This document shows, piece after piece, positions 43,939-53,897 of a stretch of DNA of 64,000 nucleotides; the first letter of the stretch is position 1, and the number at the start of each line of letters is the position of its first letter. Origin of the DNA: Nocardioides ungokensis (lineage in GTDB: Bacteria; Actinomycetota; Actinomycetes; Propionibacteriales; Nocardioidaceae); contig NZ_CP059164.1 in NCBI RefSeq assembly GCF_013466985.1, forward strand, positions 877,001 to 941,000. The letters run 5' to 3'. Both the position numbers and the translations under genes were made by a program. The notes beneath the pieces were generated by a model, which worked only from the letters and a program-made list of their open reading frames with translations, did no database searches and was not told the DNA's origin.

Positions 43939-45384
43939 ATGTCCGCCCTGACCGCACTCTTGCCGCTGGCCGCGGCGCCGCTCGTGGAGCCCGTGGCTCC
44001 CGGCTGGCAGCTCATCCTGGCCACCCTGCTCGGCATCGGCCTGATCGTCGTGCTGATCACCGTCTTCAAGGTCCACCCGTTCCTGTCCCTGACCCTGGGG
44101 GCGCTCACGGTGGGTGCCGTGGCCGGTCAGAACATCCTCAAGGACGCCGACGGCCTGGGGGTCCTGCCGTCGTTCCTCACGGGCTTCGGTGCCACCGCCG
44201 CGGGCGTCGGCACCCTGATCGCGCTCGGCGCGATGTTCGCCAAGCTGCTCGCCGACTCCGGCGGGGCCGACCAGATCGTCGATACCATCGTCAGGAGGGC
44301 GACCCCGCGGACGCTTCCGTGGGCGATGGCCCTGGTCGGCGCGATCATCGGCCTGCCGATGTTCTTCGAGATCGGCCTGGTCATGCTGATGCCGGTCATC
44401 TACCTGGTGTCGCGGCGCGCCCAGGTCTCCCTGATCACCGTCGGCATCCCGGCGCTCGCGGGTCTCTCGGCGATGCACGGCTTCGTGCCGCCGCACCCCG
44501 GCCCGGTCACCGCCATCGGCTACCTCGGCGCCAACCTCGGCCTGACCCTGGCGCTGGGCCTCCTCGTGGCCGTCCCGACGATCGTCGTCTCCGGTCCGCT
44601 GTTCGGCCGGCTCGCCGGCCGCTGGGTCGACATCCCGGCCCCGGCCACCTACGACCACGACGCGCCCGAGTACGTCGGCCGTCGCGAGGGCCCTGGTGCC
44701 ACCACCGCCGTCCGCGCCCCGTCCTTCGGCCTGACGATGTTCAGCGTCCTGCTGCCGGTCGGCCTGATGCTCGGCAAGGCGCTCGTCGACGTGCTCGTCG
44801 ACGACACCACCGCCGCCACGCGCCAGGTCTTCGACTTCGTCGGCGAGCCGATCCTCGCGCTGCTCATCACGGTCATCGTCGCGATGTTCACGCTCGGCCG
44901 CGCCTCGGGCATGGACAAGAACCGCATCTCGACCACGCTGACCGAGTCGCTGCCGGCCATCGCCGGCATCATCCTGATCGTTTCCGCCGGCGGCGGCTTC
45001 AAGCAGGTCCTCGTCGACACCGGTGTCGGCACCCTGCTCGGTGACTGGGCCCGCGGCGCCAACATCTCGGTGCTGCTCCTGGCCTGGGTCCTGGCGGTGC
45101 TGATCCGCCTGGCGACCGGCTCGGCGACCATCGCGACGATCACTGCGTCGACGCTGATGATCCCGCTGGTCACGGGCATGTCGTCGACCGACACCTCCCT
45201 GGTCGTCCTCGCGGTCGGCGCGGGCTCGGTGTTCTTCTCCCACGTCAACGACGCCGGCTTCTGGCTGGTCAAGGAGTACTTCGGGATGAGCGTCGGCCAG
45301 ACCTTCAAGACCTGGTCGCTGATGGAGACCGTGCTCTCGGTGAGCGGGCTGTTCTTCGTCCTGGTGCTGGGCGCGGTCGTCTGA
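43939..45384 (+). CDS. gntP: Gluconate:H+ symporter, GntP family
   Basis: 481 aa. GntP family permease with 12-14 hydrophobic segments: LILATLLGIGLIVVLIT, FLTGFGATAAGVGTLIALG, PWAMALVGAIIGLPMFFEIG and GFVPPHPGPVTAIGYLGANLG, then VNDAGFWLVKEYFGMSVGQT near the C-terminus, a family hallmark. It follows gntK with a one-base gap and supplies it with gluconate. Nucleotide preferences are like the rest of the operon. Confidence 0.92.
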   Translation: MSALTALLPLAAAPLVEPVAPGWQLILATLLGIGLIVVLITVFKVHPFLSLTLGALTVGAVAGQNILKDADGLGVLPSFLTGFGATAAGVGTLIALGAMFAKLLADSGGADQIVDTIVRRATPRTLPWAMALVGAIIGLPMFFEIGLVMLMPVIYLVSRRAQVSLITVGIPALAGLSAMHGFVPPHPGPVTAIGYLGANLGLTLALGLLVAVPTIVVSGPLFGRLAGRWVDIPAPATYDHDAPEYVGRREGPGATTAVRAPSFGLTMFSVLLPVGLMLGKALVDVLVDDTTAATRQVFDFVGEPILALLITVIVAMFTLGRASGMDKNRISTTLTESLPAIAGIILIVSAGGGFKQVLVDTGVGTLLGDWARGANISVLLLAWVLAVLIRLATGSATIATITASTLMIPLVTGMSSTDTSLVVLAVGAGSVFFSHVNDAGFWLVKEYFGMSVGQTFKTWSLMETVLSVSGLFFVLVLGAVV

Positions 45385-45401
45385 TCGGTCCTGTCTGACT
45401 C

Positions 45402-45436
45402 GTCGACCCGCCCGACCCCTCGTCGGGCGGGTCGAC
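45402..45436 (+). terminator. Strong hairpin after gntP
   Basis: Perfect 15-base arms (GTCGACCCGCCCGAC and its complement) with a 5-base loop, 17 bases after the gntP stop. It should end the gnt transcript before the MFS gene. Confidence 0.85.
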
Positions 45437-45490
45437 CTGCGTCCGGGGACGTCAATGCGGTCGCGGCAAGGGACCCGGCGCTGTCATCCT

Positions 45491-46768
45491 GTGCCGGTGC
45501 TGACCCAAGGGCGGCTGCGGGTCCCCGCGGTGCTGCGCGACGAGCCGCAGTACCGCCTGCTCTTCGGCAGCCAGGTGCTCTCGATCCTCGGCGACCGGGT
45601 GACCTCCGTGGCACTGCCGTTCGCGGTCCTCGCCACCGGCGGCGGGGTCGCCGACGTGGCGCTGGTCTCCGCGGCACAGTTCCTCCCGTTCGTGCTGCTG
45701 GCGCTGCCCGCCGGGGTCTGGGCCGACAGGCTCGATCGCAAGCGGATCCTGATCACCTCCGACCTGGTGCGGATGGCCAGCCAGCTGGTGGCCGCCGTCC
45801 TGTTGCTCGCCGGCACGGCCTCGGTCACGTCGCTGGCGGTGCTGGCGGCGGTGTTCGGCGCGGCCGACGCGTTCTTCGCGCCGGCGTTCACCGGGCTGCT
45901 CCCGTCCACGGTGAGCCCGGTCAACCTGCAGCCGGCGAACGCCCTGCGCGGCCTGTCGTTCTCGGTCGCCAACGTGGTGGGTCCGGTCGTCGCCGGCGTC
46001 CTGATCGCCTACGCCGGCGGACCGGGCGGCGCGCTGCTCTTCGACGCCGCGACGTTCGTCGTCTCGGTGGCGCTGCTGCTGCCGATGCGCCCGCGGGTGG
46101 TCCAGCGGGCGATGCACGAGGAGGACCTGGCCGCCACCACCGACCACTTCTGGACCAGCCTGCGTGAGGGCTGGGGCGAGGTGCGCGGCCGCCGGTGGGT
46201 GGTCGCGTTCCTGACCGGGATGAGCGTCTACCACGCGGTGGTGCTGCCCTCGATCTTCGTGATCGGCCCGGTGCTGATGGAGCGCGAGCTCGACGGCGCG
46301 CGGTCCTGGGCGGCGATCACGGCGTGCTTCGGGATCGGCTGCGTGCTGGGCGACCTGCTGTTCCTGCGCTGGCGGCCGCGGTTCGCGCTGCGGGTGGCCA
46401 GCCTGATGCTCGTCGGCGCCTCCTGCCAGGCGGCCTTCATCGGCAGCGGGCTCGGCACCTGGGGCATCGGCGCGCTCGAGCTCCTCGCGGGCGTGTGCGT
46501 GACGGGCGCCTTCACCCTGTGGGAGACCTCCCTGGGCGAGCACGTCCCCGAGCGGTCGCTCTCCCGGGTGTCGAGCTACGACTACCTCTCCACGGCCGGG
46601 GTGATCCCGCTGGGCAACCTGCTGGCCGGCCTGGCCAGTGCTGCCTTCGGGCTGCACGCCACGCTGCTCGGCATGACCGTGCTCGGGGTCGGGGTGTCGG
46701 TGCTGGTGGCGTCGGCGCGCTCGGTGCGGATGCTGCCGCGCGGGACACAGACGGCTCAGGCGCTCTGA
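45491..46768 (+). CDS. MFS exporter, EntS/MFS_3-like 12-helix type
   Basis: 425 aa from GTG 45491. Motif A GVWADRLDRKRILI after the second helix, LLFGSQVLSILGDRVTSVALP at the N-terminus, LLPSTVSPVNLQPANALRG and FSVANVVGPVVAGVLIAYAG as in the enterobactin exporter/MFS_3 branch. The intracellular loop includes WTSLREGWGEVRG. Its end overlaps a convergent gene by 13 bases. Substrate unknown. Confidence 0.85.
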   Translation: MPVLTQGRLRVPAVLRDEPQYRLLFGSQVLSILGDRVTSVALPFAVLATGGGVADVALVSAAQFLPFVLLALPAGVWADRLDRKRILITSDLVRMASQLVAAVLLLAGTASVTSLAVLAAVFGAADAFFAPAFTGLLPSTVSPVNLQPANALRGLSFSVANVVGPVVAGVLIAYAGGPGGALLFDAATFVVSVALLLPMRPRVVQRAMHEEDLAATTDHFWTSLREGWGEVRGRRWVVAFLTGMSVYHAVVLPSIFVIGPVLMERELDGARSWAAITACFGIGCVLGDLLFLRWRPRFALRVASLMLVGASCQAAFIGSGLGTWGIGALELLAGVCVTGAFTLWETSLGEHVPERSLSRVSSYDYLSTAGVIPLGNLLAGLASAAFGLHATLLGMTVLGVGVSVLVASARSVRMLPRGTQTAQAL

Positions 46769-47180
46769 GCGAGCACCTCGTCCATCGGCAGCGGCACGAG
46801 CAGGTCGTCGGTGGCGAGGTGCACGACGTCGGTCTCGACCTCGGCGGCCCGGCACGCGGCGTACAGGGTGCGCGCCCAGGCCAGGTCGCCGGGGCCGGGG
46901 CCGCCCGGCCGGGCCGGGAGCGCAGGAAGACGACGCGCTCGCCGCGCCGCATCTCGCCGTGCAGGGAGGTCAGCAGCCGCACCAGGCCCGCCTCCTCGTG
47001 CTCGGTCGGCGGATCGACGCAGTCCTCGACCTCGGAGAGCTGGGGCAGCGGCGTGCCGTCGGCGCGCAGGAACATCATCCAGAGGCTGTGCGCCGAGAAG
47101 CCGAGCGGCTCCATGAGCTCTCGCCAGACCTGCTCGAGGTCGGCCTGGCTGCGGATGACGGGTGCGTAGGGCTGGTCCAT
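46756..47180 (-). CDS. Hypothetical protein (frameshifted)
   Basis: About 141 aa once one base is restored near 46910; ATG 47180. Sequence MDQPYAPVIRSQADLEQVWR, ELMEPLGFSAHSLWMMFLRA, GTPLPQLSEVEDC and, after the break, CRAAEVETDVVHLATDDLLV. Soluble, no signal peptide. I do not recognise a family. The shape (acidic, one WMMFLRADG strand) is reminiscent of small actinobacterial proteins related to DNA repair protein RadC by region only; I would not rely on that. It sits between glgA and a convergent MFS gene. Confidence 0.55.
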
Positions 47181-47248
47181 GCGTCCAGCCAACCCGGGTC
47201 CACGGCTGCGCGCGACCCGCTGTCCACAGCCCCGTGCGGGGCTCGTGC

Positions 47249-48436
47249 TCAGACCACCGAGCGGTAGAGCTCCACGGTCCGCTCGGCGATCGCTCCCCAG
47301 CTGAAGGCGTCGATCGCCCGCTGCCGCCCGGCCTTGCCCATCGCCGCCGCGCGCTCCGGGTCGGCCACGACCTCGTTGAGTGCCGCGGCGAAGTCGGCGA
47401 CGTAGCGGTCCGGGTCCAGCGGGGTGCCGGTGCCGTCGGTCGCCTGCTCGATGGGCACCAGCCCCCCGGTCTCCCCGTCGACCACGACCTCCGGGATGCC
47501 GCCGGTGGCGGTGGCCACCACCGCGGTCTCGCAGGCCATGGCCTCCAGGTTGACGATGCCCAGTGGCTCGTAGATCGAGGGGCAGGCGAACGCCGTAGCG
47601 GACGTCAGCAGCGCGATCACGTCGCGGCGGGGCAGCATCTCGGCGATCCACACGATGCCGTCACGATGGCGGCGGAGGTCGTCGACGAGGGCGACCACCT
47701 CGGCCTGGATCTCGGGGGTGTCCGGGGCTCCGGCGCACAGCACGATCTGCACCTCCGGCGGCAGCTGGGCGACCGCGCGCAGGAAGAGCGGGAGCCCCTT
47801 CTGGCGGGTGATCCGACCGACGAACACCACCGACGGCCGGTCCGGGTCGACGCCGAGCTCACGGACCCGGTCGGGGGCGGCCGTCGGCCGCCAGTCGTCG
47901 GTGTCGATGCCGTTGTGGACCACGTGGACGCGGGCCGGGTCGATCGAGGGGTACGACGCGAGCACGTCGTCGCGCATCGCCGCGGACACCGCGATCACCG
48001 CCGCGGCGGCCTCGTAGGACGTCTTCTCCACCCACGACGAGACGGCGTAGCCGCCACCGAGCTGCTCGGCCTTCCAGGGACGCAGCGGCTCGAGCGAGTG
48101 CGCGCTGACGACGTGCGGCACGCCGTACAGCAGCGAGGACAGGTGGCCGGCGAAGTTGGCGTACCAGGTGTGCGAGTGCACGAGGTCGGTGCCGGCGCAC
48201 CCGTCGGCGATGGACAGGTCGACGCCGAGGGTCCTGAGCGCGCCGTTCGCACTCGCGAGCTCGGCGTGGTCGGGGTACGACGCCGTCAGCGCCTCGTCGC
48301 GCGGAGCACCGAAGGCGTGCACCCTGGTCTCGAGGTCAGGTCGCTGCCGCAGCGCCCGGACGAGCTCGGCCACGTGCACCCCCGCCCCGCCGTAGATCTC
48401 CGGTGGGTACTCCTTGCTGAGGACGTCTACGCGCAT
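47249..48436 (-). CDS. glgA: Glycogen synthase, actinobacterial GlgA/GlgM (GT4)
   Basis: 395 aa. GT-B glycosyltransferase that uses ADP-glucose; actinobacterial members can also make maltose-1-phosphate (GlgM). N-terminus RVDVLSKEYPPEIYGGAGVHV with the KxGG-like loop, LVHSHTWYANFAG, HVVHNGIDTDDWRP, VFVGRITRQKGLPLFL and the C-terminal PSIYEPLGIVNLEAMAC with the conserved Glu (E-x7-E). Divergent from glgC with a 51-bp shared promoter. ATG at 48436, leaderless. Expected to elongate alpha-1,4-glucan. Confidence 0.92.
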   Translation of the reverse strand: MRVDVLSKEYPPEIYGGAGVHVAELVRALRQRPDLETRVHAFGAPRDEALTASYPDHAELASANGALRTLGVDLSIADGCAGTDLVHSHTWYANFAGHLSSLLYGVPHVVSAHSLEPLRPWKAEQLGGGYAVSSWVEKTSYEAAAAVIAVSAAMRDDVLASYPSIDPARVHVVHNGIDTDDWRPTAAPDRVRELGVDPDRPSVVFVGRITRQKGLPLFLRAVAQLPPEVQIVLCAGAPDTPEIQAEVVALVDDLRRHRDGIVWIAEMLPRRDVIALLTSATAFACPSIYEPLGIVNLEAMACETAVVATATGGIPEVVVDGETGGLVPIEQATDGTGTPLDPDRYVADFAAALNEVVADPERAAAMGKAGRQRAIDAFSWGAIAERTVELYRSVV

Positions 48437-48442
48437 GTCGAG

Positions 48443-48448
48443 AAACTA
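48443..48448 (-). promoter_or_regulatory. -10 box of leaderless glgA
   Basis: On the minus strand TAGTTT is followed by six bases and the ATG at 48436. The spacing is identical to that of glgC on the other side. Confidence 0.6.
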
Positions 48449-48449
48449 C

Positions 48450-48474
48450 CCCTGCCGGGGACACCCCGACAGGG
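48450..48474. promoter_or_regulatory. Operator-like palindrome in the glgA/glgC divergent promoter
   Basis: Arms CCCTGCCGGGG and CCCCGACAGGG around ACA, 11 bases with one mismatch. The dyad lies between the two -10 boxes, touching one side and leaving one base on the other, so it covers both -35 regions. One regulator could switch both genes. Confidence 0.6.
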
Positions 48475-48475
48475 C

Positions 48476-48481
48476 TAGCGT
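48476..48481 (+). promoter_or_regulatory. -10 box of leaderless glgC
   Basis: TAGCGT, then six bases, then ATG 48488. There is no ribosome site in the six bases, so the mRNA should start at the ATG. Confidence 0.6.
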
Positions 48482-48487
48482 GTCGGC

Positions 48488-49735
48488 ATGCCTTCGTCTC
48501 ACCGCAAGCGCGTCCTGGCCATCGTCCTCGCCGGCGGGGAGGGGAAGCGCCTCATGCCGCTGACGGCGGACCGCGCCAAGCCGGCCGTCCCGTTCGGGGG
48601 CATCTACCGCCTCATCGACTTCGCGCTGTCGAACGTCGTCAACTCCGGCTACCTGCAGGTCGTGGTGCTGACGCAGTACAAGTCGCACAGCCTGGACCGC
48701 CACGTCACCCAGACCTGGCGGATGTCGACGATGCTCGGCAACTACGTCACCCCGGTGCCCGCGCAGCAGCGGCTCGGCAAGCACTGGTACCTCGGCAGCG
48801 CCGACGCGATCTACCAGTCGCTCAACCTGGTGCGCGACGAGAAGCCCGACATCATCGTCGTGGTGGGTGCCGACCACGTCTACCGCATGGACTTCTCCCA
48901 GATGGTCGAGCAGCACATCGAGAGCGGGGCCGCCTGCACGGTGGCCGCGATCCGCCAGCCGATCGAGATGGCCGACCAGTTCGGCGTGATCGACGTGCAG
49001 CCCGACGACCCGTCCCGGATCCGTGACTTCCTCGAGAAGCCGACCGACCCGGTCGGGCTCCCCGACAGCCCGGGCGAGGTGCTGGCCTCGATGGGCAACT
49101 ACGTCTTCGACGCCGACGCGCTGGTCGAGGCGGTGACCAGGGACGCGAGCATGACCGGCTCCAAGCACGACATGGGCGGCGACATCGTGCCGGCGTTCGT
49201 GCGCCGCAACCAGGCCGGCGTCTACGACTTCAAGGACAACGCCGTGCCGGGAGCCACCGACCGGGACCGCGGCTACTGGCGCGACGTGGGGACCATCGGG
49301 TCCTACTACGCCGCGCACATGGACCTGGTCTCGCCGCTGCCGGTCTTCAACCTCTACAACTTCGACTGGCCGATCTACACCTCCTACGGCCCGCAGCCGC
49401 CGGTCAAGATCACGCCGGGGGAGCAGGGCCAGCCCTCGCAGACGCTGGAGTCCCTGCTCTCGCCGGGTGTGGTGGTCAGCGGCGGCGCGATCAGCCGGTC
49501 GGTGCTCTCGCCGGCGGCGTTCGTCGGGGCGGGGGCGGTCGTCACCGACTCGGTGCTGATGAACGGCGTGCGCATCGGCGCCGGCGCGGTGGTCCGCAAC
49601 GCGATCCTCGACAAGAACGTCGTGGTCGCCCCCGGCGCGCAGATCGGCGTCGACCCCGAGGCCGACCTGGCGCGTGGGTTCGTGCTCGAGGAAGGGCTGA
49701 CCGTGCTGGGCAAGGACCAGGTTTTCGGGGAGTAG
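48488..49735 (+). CDS. glgC: Glucose-1-phosphate adenylyltransferase
   Basis: 415 aa. Makes ADP-glucose from glucose 1-phosphate and [33 protein letters not shown] is the nucleotide loop (quoted in parts: [24 protein letters not shown]); [21 protein letters not shown] follows, then [11 protein letters not shown] (Asp of catalysis), FLEKPTDP (substrate Lys) and [20 protein letters not shown]. The C-terminal left-handed beta-helix has [15 protein letters not shown] and similar hexapeptide repeats. Allosteric and catalytic features are those of the family. Divergent from glgA. Confidence 0.94.
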   Translation: MPSSHRKRVLAIVLAGGEGKRLMPLTADRAKPAVPFGGIYRLIDFALSNVVNSGYLQVVVLTQYKSHSLDRHVTQTWRMSTMLGNYVTPVPAQQRLGKHWYLGSADAIYQSLNLVRDEKPDIIVVVGADHVYRMDFSQMVEQHIESGAACTVAAIRQPIEMADQFGVIDVQPDDPSRIRDFLEKPTDPVGLPDSPGEVLASMGNYVFDADALVEAVTRDASMTGSKHDMGGDIVPAFVRRNQAGVYDFKDNAVPGATDRDRGYWRDVGTIGSYYAAHMDLVSPLPVFNLYNFDWPIYTSYGPQPPVKITPGEQGQPSQTLESLLSPGVVVSGGAISRSVLSPAAFVGAGAVVTDSVLMNGVRIGAGAVVRNAILDKNVVVAPGAQIGVDPEADLARGFVLEEGLTVLGKDQVFGE

Positions 49736-49736
49736 G

Positions 49737-50303
49737 TCAGAGGATGCCGGCGGCCCGGGCCGGCTCGGCGTACGCCGCCGCCAGGGTCTCCACCGTCTCG
49801 TGGGCGTTCAGCCCGCTGGGGTTGGGGACGACCCACAGCTCGGCTCCGCCGAACGGCTCCGGCTGGCGGCCGAGCGTGGCCTTCGGGTGGCCGAAGGCCT
49901 GGCGGTACGCCGTGATGCCGGCGACCGCGACGACGCGCGGCGCGGTGCGGCGGACCAGCTCCTCGAGACGGCGGCCGCCCTCGCGCAGCTCCTCGCGACC
50001 GAGCTCGTCGGCGCGCGCGGTGGCGCGGTGCACCAGGTTGGTGATGCCGAGGCCCCGGGCCCGCAGCAGGTCGCGGTCGGCGTCGGTCATCCCCGCCGAC
50101 GGGTCGATCGGGTGCTCGAGGATGCCGGCGCGCAGCAGCGCGGGGTAGAAGCGGTTGACCGGGTGCGCGAAGTGGGTCTGCGTCGCGGCGGTCCACAGGC
50201 CGGGGTTGATCCCGACGAAGAGCAGCCGGACGTCGGGCCCGAGCAGGTCGGGCACCTCGGCGTCGCGGAAGGACTCGAGCTCGGCGCGGCTGAAGCGGGG
50301 CAC
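49737..50303 (-). CDS. mug: Mug-type mismatch-specific uracil/thymine-DNA glycosylase
   Basis: About 188 aa from GTG 50303 (VPRFSRAELESF), the position where family members start; ATG 50375 would add 24 residues without homology. The catalytic motif is GINPG (LLFVGINPGLWTAAT) and the second is NPSGLN in VVPNPSGLNAH, which identify the Mug/TDG branch. Excises uracil or thymine mispaired with G. Stop is one base from the glgC stop, convergent. Confidence 0.86.
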   Translation of the reverse strand: MPRFSRAELESFRDAEVPDLLGPDVRLLFVGINPGLWTAATQTHFAHPVNRFYPALLRAGILEHPIDPSAGMTDADRDLLRARGLGITNLVHRATARADELGREELREGGRRLEELVRRTAPRVVAVAGITAYRQAFGHPKATLGRQPEPFGGAELWVVPNPSGLNAHETVETLAAAYAEPARAAGIL

Positions 50304-50364
50304 GTCGGCATGCTGCCACGCCGGCACCTCGGGAACGCCACCGGTGGAACCGGAGGGGAGGCGG

Positions 50365-50370
50365 TAGCGT
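50365..50370 (+). promoter_or_regulatory. -10 box of lipoprotein gene
   Basis: TAGCGT nine bases before ATG 50380, giving a transcription start about two bases before the start codon. Confidence 0.45.
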
Positions 50371-50379
50371 CCCATCGAC

Positions 50380-50874
50380 ATGCGACGAACTCTCGGACCC
50401 CTGCTCCTGACCGCGCTCCTGACCTGCGGGCTCGCCACCGGCTGTGGTGACGACGGCACGGCAACCGACTCCACCGGCGCGAGCGGCCGGTCGGCAGCAG
50501 CACGCCGGCCGGCGACGGGACGGTCGAGTTCACCAAGATCGCGCTGATCGGCCAGTCGGGCGCCGGCGGCCGGGTCGACCAGCACGCGACGATCCTCGAC
50601 AGCGACGCGGCGGTGGCGGCGTTCTCGCGCCAGTTCCGCAACGCGTCTGCCCAGCACCGGATCGAGACCGCGATCAGCAAGGCCGACGTACCCTCCGACC
50701 GGACGGTCGTGGGTGCGGTCGTCCGCTCGGGTGCGACGTGCCGCCCGGCGTGACGGTCCACGGACGGGCGAGGCGCTCACCATCACCCCGATGGAGGTGG
50801 CGAGCCCCAAGCCGGAGTGCCTGGTCGCCGTCACCACGATCGCGCTGGTGTCGGTGCCGTCCGACGCGGTCTGA
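50380..50874 (+). CDS. Secreted lipoprotein (three frameshifts)
   Basis: About 165 aa if single bases near 50485, 50733 and 50768 are restored. Signal peptide with lipobox (LTCGLATGC) from ATG 50380. The mature domain reads VEFTKIALIGQSGAGGRVDQHATIL, QFRNASAQHRIETAIS, then PPGVTVHG and ALTITPMEVASPKPECLVAVTTIALV (segments quoted separately). Beta-rich, with two Cys that could pair. Family not recognised. The pieces lie in all three frames, which shows how the reading was reconstructed. Confidence 0.6.
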
Positions 50875-50904
50875 GGCGACCGGCCCTGACGGGCCGGTGT
50901 CGCC
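50875..50904. terminator. Hairpin between convergent genes
   Basis: GGCGACCGGCCC and GGGCCGGTGTCGCC pair around a 4-base loop with a two-base bulge. It fills the gap between the lipoprotein stop and the stop of the minus-strand glycosidase gene. Confidence 0.7.
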
Positions 50905-50907
50905 GGA

Positions 50908-52179
50908 TCAGGGCCTGGTGTAGGTGACCTCGAGGGCGTTGGCGACGGACCGCTCGAAGCCGTCGGAGGGGCTGTTGACCACGCCGGTGCTGCCGTTGGA
51001 CTTGCGGGCCACCATCGTCGTGGACCCACCTCCGTCGAGGTTGAGGGCGTCGTCGGCGCCGAGGTCGATCATCATGTTCGCCAGCTCGACCATCGTGTAG
51101 CCCCGGCTGAAGGACTGCCGGCCGTCGATGGCCAGGATCAGCACCTCGCCGGTGTCGTGGTCGATGCCCACCGCGGTCCCGTGGCGCCATCGTCCGGTCG
51201 TCCACGACGTTGATCAGCCCGTCCTTGACCAGGAACCTGCTGCCGGTGATGGCGACCTGGGGCCGCTCGGGAAGGCTGTAGCCGATGCTGGCGCGCGAGC
51301 CGACCTTCAGCTGGCGCAGGGCGTCGGCACCGTCGCCCCGGCCGATGAGCAGGGTGCCGTCGATCGTCTTCCCGGCGCGCAGCCGGGTCCCCGAGGAGCG
51401 GACCCGGCCGTCGCGCACGGTGACCACGCGCACGTGCCTGGTCTGCCCGTCGGTGACGCGGTAGCCCGCCGTACGTCCCCAGACGGGGGTGTAGACCGAT
51501 GCCGTCGGGCTTGACGAACGGCGAGTTGAGGTTGGTGACGGGCAGGTCGGGGTGCTCGGCCACCCGGGCCCGGAGCGCGAGGGTGCCCAGCTCGGGCCGA
51601 CCGGCCGGTCCAGGTAGAAGGCGGAGTTCCAGCCGGTCTGGCGAGCGTTGAGCAACCCGCGCTGGCGGTCCCGGGCGACTCCGAGCGGGGCGCCGGTGTC
51701 CCCGATGTCGTAGAAGTCGCCGTTGACCCCGGCGACCGCGTGGTCGCGCCCGAGCAGCTTCTTGACCGGTGCGGTCTCGCTGACCCGGCTCTCGGCGGCG
51801 ACGTCGATGTGCACGCCGGGCCGGGTCGGGTCGACCGTCAGCAGGTAGGCGCGGATCGGTCCGCGGGCGTCGCGCTGGTCCCACCGCGTGAACTGCACGC
51901 CGGGGGCGACCTGGCGCCGGATGATCCGGCTGGTGGTGGTGTCCGCGCGCAGGAAGGACGGGTACGACGGGGCCACCTGGCCCGCGCGTCCCCGTCACTG
52001 CTGATCCACGGGCGGTGCTGGCGGGCGTTGACCTCCTGGGAGACGCGGGGTGGTCGCTCGCCCTGTCCGACCCCGACCTGGCGGGAGGGCTGGTGCGGGG
52101 GAGCGCCGGCGAGGGCGGGGGCGGTGCCCGCGAGGGCGCACGCGAGGACGACAGCTGCTACCGAGAATCGGGCTGACAC
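50908..52179 (-). CDS. Secreted phosphodiester glycosidase family protein (multiple frameshifts)
   Basis: About 424 aa with single-base corrections near 52000, 51600, 51500 and 51185. GTG 52179 starts a signal peptide (SVAAVVLACALAGTAPALA). The catalytic domain has LLTVDPTRPGVHIDV, VAGVNGDFYDIGDTGAPLG, then NLNSPFVKPDG and VGSRASIGYSLP, and after the last break VGIDHDTGEVLILAIDG, and LNLDGGGSTTMVA, the hallmark of the NAGPA/EpsL-like family. These proteins remove a sugar from a phosphodiester; some process exopolysaccharide or wall polymers. Substrate unknown. Confidence 0.75.
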
Positions 52180-52198
52180 GCCCGACAGGTTAAGCAGA

Positions 52199-53799
52199 TC
52201 AACGGCCCACGACGGGGAGGTGGACCACCGTGTTGTCGAGCACGACCGCACCCGGCGTACGGCTTCCCATGCCGACGAACGTGTCGCTGACCGGGCTCGC
52301 GAGCACGAACAGCGACTGCCCCGCCGGCACGTCGACGGCCACAGACGGCAGCGCGATCCGGCGCTTCTCGCCGGTCACCGGGGCCAGCTCGTTCAGCGGC
52401 AGCACGTTGTCCTGGACCAGGTGGGCGTCCGCGGGCGACGTCCCGACCGCGAGGCCGTAGAACGCCCGGTTGTTCGCGCCGAGCGCGGTCAGGTCCCCGG
52501 TGAGGTACGGCGCCCCGGCGACCCGGATCGGGCCGTCGGCGACCTTGTACGAGAGGGGTGCGCCGCCGGTCTCGGTGGTGGCGACGGTGCCGACGTCGTA
52601 CGCCGCGTCCGCCTTGACCGAGTCGACGGTCGTGCAGGTGCTGTCCGGCGTGGCGAGGTGGTAGCGCCCGTAGCCGTGGAGCCCGGTGTCCCGGCCCTTG
52701 AGCTGCTCGTCGAAGAAGCGGATCGACAGGTGCTCGAAGTCGCCGCCGGCGAGCGCCTTGCTGCACGGGTCGGAGGTCACGCTCACGCCCTGCGGCAGCA
52801 CGGCCGGCAGGACGTGGCCGCCGTTGTAGGCGACGAAGATGCTGCGCCGGCGGGCTCCCGCGGTGATCGAGTGCTTCCAGTTGGCCAGCCCTGCTGGAGC
52901 GGGAAGAGCGAGTCGGTGGTGCCCTGCCCGAAGAGCATGGGGATGTCGAGACGACGGCCGTGGTCGACGTGCCACTTCGGGCCGTTCTTGCGGAAGAACG
53001 CCGGCATGTCCTCCTCGCCGGGCACCGACCCGTCCGGCCACATCCCGGTGGCGGCGCCCTCGACCAGCGCGGCGTACACGTTGGGCGGCAGGGCGTCGGT
53101 CGGCACCGAGGCCGCCGAGAGCGCGCTGGCCCAGGCGGTGCGGACGACCTTCTCGGGGGCGAGGCTCTGGTCGAGGTCGTACCACGTGATCTCGGGGGCG
53201 AGTGCGTCGAAGACCGGCGTGCCCTTCACCCGCAGCTCCTCGAACGCGCCGAGGAACTGGTAGCCGCCGCCGTAGCTGCCGCCGATCGCACCCAGCCTCG
53301 GGTCACCCGGGCCGTCCTGCTCCACCCACTTCAGGGTGCTGATGAGGTGGACGAGCCTGCGGACGTCGTGGCCCTCGACGTCCGGGTTCTCGACGTACGC
53401 GTGACCACCGCTGGCGCCGAAGCCGCGCTGGTCGAAGGACAGCACGCCGTAGCCGGCGTCGAGGAAGTGGCGGAACCCCTGCGGGTCCGTCGTCCGCGAG
53501 CCGCCCCAGCCGTGGCTGTGCATCAGGAACGGCACCCGGTGGTGCCGGCTCGCGGTGGCCGGCTTGAAGATCGTGTAGCAGATCTTGACCTTCGCGGTGG
53601 TGCCCGGATCCGGCACGCTGCGCAGGCAGCCGTTGGTGACCTGGACCCTGTCCGCTCCGGCCCGCTGGGCAGTGTGGGTGGCCGGGGATGCTGGGGATGC
53701 CTGGATTGCCGGGGATGCCTCGGCGGCTCCCGGGGCGGGGAGAGCGGACATCGTGGCGGCCGTCAGGGCGGCGCCGAGCGCCAGGGTGATGCGCTTCAT
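52199..53799 (-). CDS. Secreted S15-family (CocE/NonD) hydrolase (one frameshift)
   Basis: About 533 aa with one base restored near 52892. ATG 53799, signal peptide (LALGAALTAATMSALPAPGAA), then an Ala/Pro-rich linker. Alpha/beta-hydrolase core: FLMHSHGWGGSRTTD, VLSFDQRGFGASGGHAYV, GAIGGSYGGGYQFLG (nucleophile Ser), ITWYDLDQSLAPEKVV, then MLFGQGTTDSLFPLQQG and, after the break, HSITAGARRRSIFVAYNGGHV with the His. A C-terminal jelly-roll domain (FVLASPVSDTFVGMG) follows, as in X-Pro peptidases and cocaine esterases. Substrate unknown. Confidence 0.82.
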
Positions 53800-53897
53800 G
53801 CGTACCTCGCAGGGTTGGTGTCGCAGGTGCTAACTCCGCCCGCGCTCGAGGGTCACGGGCGGGTGGGGCGGGGTGGTCTCGGTCGGCCGGGGTCTGC

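Noticed and set aside
48450..48474. glg dyad as a terminator
   Set aside because: It lies upstream of two divergent starts and does not follow any gene end, so an operator is more likely.
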